This document shows, in pieces, positions 5,617-7,244 of a stretch of DNA of 7,244 bases. Position numbers and translations under genes: made by a program. Below the pieces are notes generated by a model that did not search any database, was not told the origin of the DNA, and worked only from the letters and a program-made list of their open reading frames with translations. The stretch is from Spirochaetaceae bacterium (lineage in GTDB: Bacteria; Spirochaetota; Spirochaetia; DSM-27196; Salinispiraceae), in the NCBI GenBank assembly GCA_007129335.1, contig SKVS01000290.1, positions 1-7,244 of the forward strand, given 5' to 3'. The stretch's first letter is position 1. Each line of letters opens with the position of its first letter.

Positions 5617-7026
5617 TTAATCCACGGTAACGCAGTTGTGGTTGCCGTGGTTTTTCAGAATAGTAAAAAACCCGGGGAAGGTTACGTCTGCAGCTTCTGC
5701 ATCGGTAATCCGGGTTTTTCCCCTTGCAGCCAGTCCCCCTATGCTGAGACTCATGACAACCCGGTGGTCGTGCCATCCTTCCACATCGGCACCTTGAAGG
5801 CCTTCCTGGGGCTGTATGAGCAACCCATCCTTGAGCTCCCGGATATGGGCTCCCATTTTGGATAGCTCGATGCTCATGACATGAATTCTGTCGGTTTCTT
5901 TCAGCCGGGCCTGGGCAACATTCACCAGTTCGACCGGTTCGCAGGCAAAACACCCAGTTACCGCCAGGGCAGGCAGGGCATCGGGGGTTGCATTCAAATC
6001 GAATACCCCGCCCTTCAATTTTTCCCCATAATAACCTGGTCCGGCAATGCGGATCGCTGTTGTTCCCTCCTGACAGGCAAGGTCAAAGGCTTCCTGCCCT
6101 TTTGGAGAATCCTGGGCTGATGAGGAAACAATTTTGTTGTCCGCAAGGTAGTCCACCCTGCAGCCCATTAATGTCAGAAATTGGAAAACTGCCTTGTCTC
6201 CTTGACTGTCGGCCATATTGAGCCCTTCCAGAGTCAACTCAGATCCAGTAATAGCAGCCGCAACTCCGAAAAAAGTTGCACTGGAAAAATCCCCGGGGAC
6301 GGCTTTTGTAAAGTTCCGGTAGGTTTGATTTCCCGGTATGAACAGCCGTTTCCAGTTTTCGTTAGTAAAGGTAATTCCTAACTCGTTCAGCCACCAGGCA
6401 GTCATTTCGGCGTAGGGCTGTTCGTATAACAGGGGGACCTGAATTTCCGAATTCCCCTGGGCAAGGGGGAGGGCAAGCATGAGGCTGGAAAGGAACTGAC
6501 TTGTGGGGCATTCTATTCGGGTTTTTCCACCAAGTATGGGGCCGCCTAAAACGAAGGGAGCCTTTCCATTATTTCGGGTTGTAAATGCTGTTGCTCCCAG
6601 ATCTCTCAGGGATGCTAGGAGGTTTTCTACCGGACGATTCCTGATCTGGTGATCTCCTGTGAATACCGTAAAACCCGGACTCAGAGCAGCTATGCCCGCT
6701 GCAAGGTACTCTGTGGTTCCGGAATTTCCTACATCGACGATATTGGCAGGTGGATGATGGAGAATTCCACCCGGTCCGTGTCCTACTCCCTTTATTTCCA
6801 GTGCCCGGTTATAGACTCCCCATCCTTCGGGGATTTCCCTTATTTCTGCACCGAAGGCCTTACAGGTTTCCAGACAGCTGGCAGCGTCGTTACTGTCTAG
6901 AGGGTTGGCTACAATAGAGGTTCCTCCTGCAATGGTTGCTGTAAGGAGGGCCCTAATGGTATGGCTTTTGGACGCGGGAATCACCATGGATCCCCTGAGG
7001 TTTGTAGGTTGAATGCATGCTATCAT
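5617..7026 (-). CDS. aroA: 3-phosphoshikimate 1-carboxyvinyltransferase (EPSP synthase)
   Basis: Cytoplasmic enzyme of the shikimate pathway that joins phosphoenolpyruvate to shikimate-3-phosphate. At 469 residues it is longer than the usual 425-450. Signatures along the chain are PASKSHTIRAL (17-27) with Lys20, GNSGTT (100-105), GDHQIRNRPVENLLASL (124-140) with the PEP-site Arg131, PTSQFLSSLM (174-183), PGDFSSATFF (244-253), NATPDALPALAV (345-356) with catalytic Asp349, RLKETDRI (374-381) with Glu377, and DHRVVMSLSIGGL (420-432). MurA is excluded by these. After GNSGTT the sequence reads EYLAAG, where many EPSP synthases have an Arg. Extra length sits at about 300-342. The ATG at 7026 fits the family N-terminus, and an in-frame stop (7039-7041) lies just upstream, yet there is no purine-rich ribosome site before it (CACCACC). 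The gene is convergent with the amylase gene, with four bases between stop codons. It has no obvious functional link to its neighbours here. Confidence 0.96.
   Translation of the reverse strand: MIACIQPTNLRGSMVIPASKSHTIRALLTATIAGGTSIVANPLDSNDAASCLETCKAFGAEIREIPEGWGVYNRALEIKGVGHGPGGILHHPPANIVDVGNSGTTEYLAAGIAALSPGFTVFTGDHQIRNRPVENLLASLRDLGATAFTTRNNGKAPFVLGGPILGGKTRIECPTSQFLSSLMLALPLAQGNSEIQVPLLYEQPYAEMTAWWLNELGITFTNENWKRLFIPGNQTYRNFTKAVPGDFSSATFFGVAAAITGSELTLEGLNMADSQGDKAVFQFLTLMGCRVDYLADNKIVSSSAQDSPKGQEAFDLACQEGTTAIRIAGPGYYGEKLKGGVFDLNATPDALPALAVTGCFACEPVELVNVAQARLKETDRIHVMSIELSKMGAHIRELKDGLLIQPQEGLQGADVEGWHDHRVVMSLSIGGLAARGKTRITDAEAADVTFPGFFTILKNHGNHNCVTVD
5622..5655 (+). terminator. Rho-independent terminator of the amylase gene, inside the aroA 3' end
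   Basis: Stem arms CCACGGTAAC (5622-5631) and GTTGCCGTGG (5641-5650) pair over 10 bases with one T-G wobble around a 9-base loop. TTTTT (5651-5655) follows directly. The hairpin starts 10 bases after the amylase stop codon. Read on the minus strand there is no T-run after the stem, so it should act on the plus-strand transcript only. The same bases encode about residues 458-469 of AroA. Confidence 0.8.
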
Positions 7027-7127
7027 GGTGGTGAAAGCTTATCGAGTGTACAGAACCTTGTAAACCCGGATCCCCAGGGCAAACGCAGGGCGAATATTGA
7101 AAGTGAAAATAAGTAAGCTCAGGAGAA
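7027..7127. other. intergenic gap upstream of aroA
   Basis: About 100 bases between the aroA start and the stop of the cut gene on the right. Apart from the weak promoter candidate I see no hairpin with a T-run, no ribosome site and no clear repeat. The CCCTGGGGATCCGGG stretch on the minus strand has only short partial symmetry. Confidence 0.5.
7036..7064 (-). promoter_or_regulatory. weak candidate aroA promoter
   Basis: On the minus strand TTTACA (7059-7064) is a fair -35. Downstream, GATAAG (7038-7043, spacer 15) or TAAGCT (7036-7041, spacer 17) could serve as -10. Either would place the transcript start within about ten bases of the ATG, leaving almost no leader, which fits the missing ribosome site. 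The match is weak, and aroA could equally be read through from the gene upstream. Confidence 0.25.
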
Positions 7128-7244
7128 CTAGAATGTAGTAAACTCTGTAACCTCAGCACAGATATGATCAACGAGAATAGCCCGAATGTCCTCAATGTCC
7201 TGGAGATGAAAACCCGTACCCCCCTGCTGGGTTCTCTTGAGCAG
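7128..7244 (-). CDS. C-terminal end of an unidentified gene, cut by the right edge
   Basis: A frame open from the window edge to a TAG at 7128-7130 gives 38 residues, ending IRAILVDHICAEVTEFTTF. The segment is mixed in composition, probably helical in part (DIEDIRAILVDHICAEV) and does not look low-complexity. I do not recognise the family. It would lie in the same direction as aroA with a gap of about 100 bases. A competing plus-strand frame from an ATG at 7164 is also open to the edge, but it has no ribosome site and a less protein-like composition. The minus reading is preferred with modest confidence; more sequence to the right would settle it. Confidence 0.35.
   Translation of the reverse strand: MLKRTQQGGTGFHLQDIEDIRAILVDHICAEVTEFTTF

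Noticed and set aside
5921..5945. GACCGGTT-like sequence as a second operator copy
   Set aside because: The symmetry is short, it lies deep inside aroA coding sequence, and the TAAA/TTTA flanks of the malQ site are absent.
5617..7026. MurA (UDP-GlcNAc enolpyruvyl transferase) as an alternative to AroA
   Set aside because: PASKSHTIRAL, GDHQIRNRPV, RLKETDRI and DHRVVMSLSIGGL are EPSP synthase signatures, and the MurA catalytic Cys loop is not seen.

Overview
The window holds four complete or nearly complete genes, one more gene cut by the left edge, and a small coding remnant at the right edge. It is densely coding, with base composition close to balanced by eye and no stretch over 300 bases without a gene. 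I see no RNA genes, mobile elements, CRISPR arrays or broken genes. The gene content suggests a free-living, polysaccharide-using bacterium with a lipoprotein export system. A Spirochaetota-type organism is my best guess, from the domain architecture of the cyclase gene and the general protein style. That is inference and should be tested by a protein search.

Left half, minus strand (3515 down to 1). Three genes run in the same direction. The first encodes a 513-residue protein with an N-terminal PTS EIIA type-2 (PtsN/fructose-like) domain, a middle alpha/beta region, and a C-terminal diadenylate cyclase (DAC, c-di-AMP synthase) domain of the CdaZ/DacZ type. Its stop codon overlaps the GTG start of a class I SAM-dependent methyltransferase with an N-terminal CxxC...CxxC zinc-ribbon-like segment. 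After 45 bases comes malQ (4-alpha-glucanotransferase), which runs off the left edge and lacks its last quarter or so. A 24-bp near-perfect palindrome with an AACCGGTT core sits just before malQ, over the end of the methyltransferase gene. It looks like a LacI/GalR-family operator.

Right half. Divergent from the cyclase gene, across 78 bases, is a plus-strand gene for a 672-residue lipoprotein alpha-amylase-family (GH13) glycoside hydrolase with an added C-terminal beta-rich module. It converges with aroA (EPSP synthase, shikimate pathway) on the minus strand, with only 4 bases between the two stop codons. The amylase gene's Rho-independent terminator lies inside the last codons of aroA. Upstream of aroA is a roughly 100-base gap and then the likely 3' end of another minus-strand gene cut by the right edge.

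How it may fit together: the surface amylase would cut alpha-glucans into maltodextrins and MalQ would process them in the cytoplasm. Between them lies a cyclase whose EIIA domain could sense phosphotransferase (carbon or nitrogen) status. The EIIA-CdaZ-like fusion next to alpha-glucan genes is the most interesting part of the window. The enzymatic assignments rest on visible catalytic motifs. The signalling link is inference.
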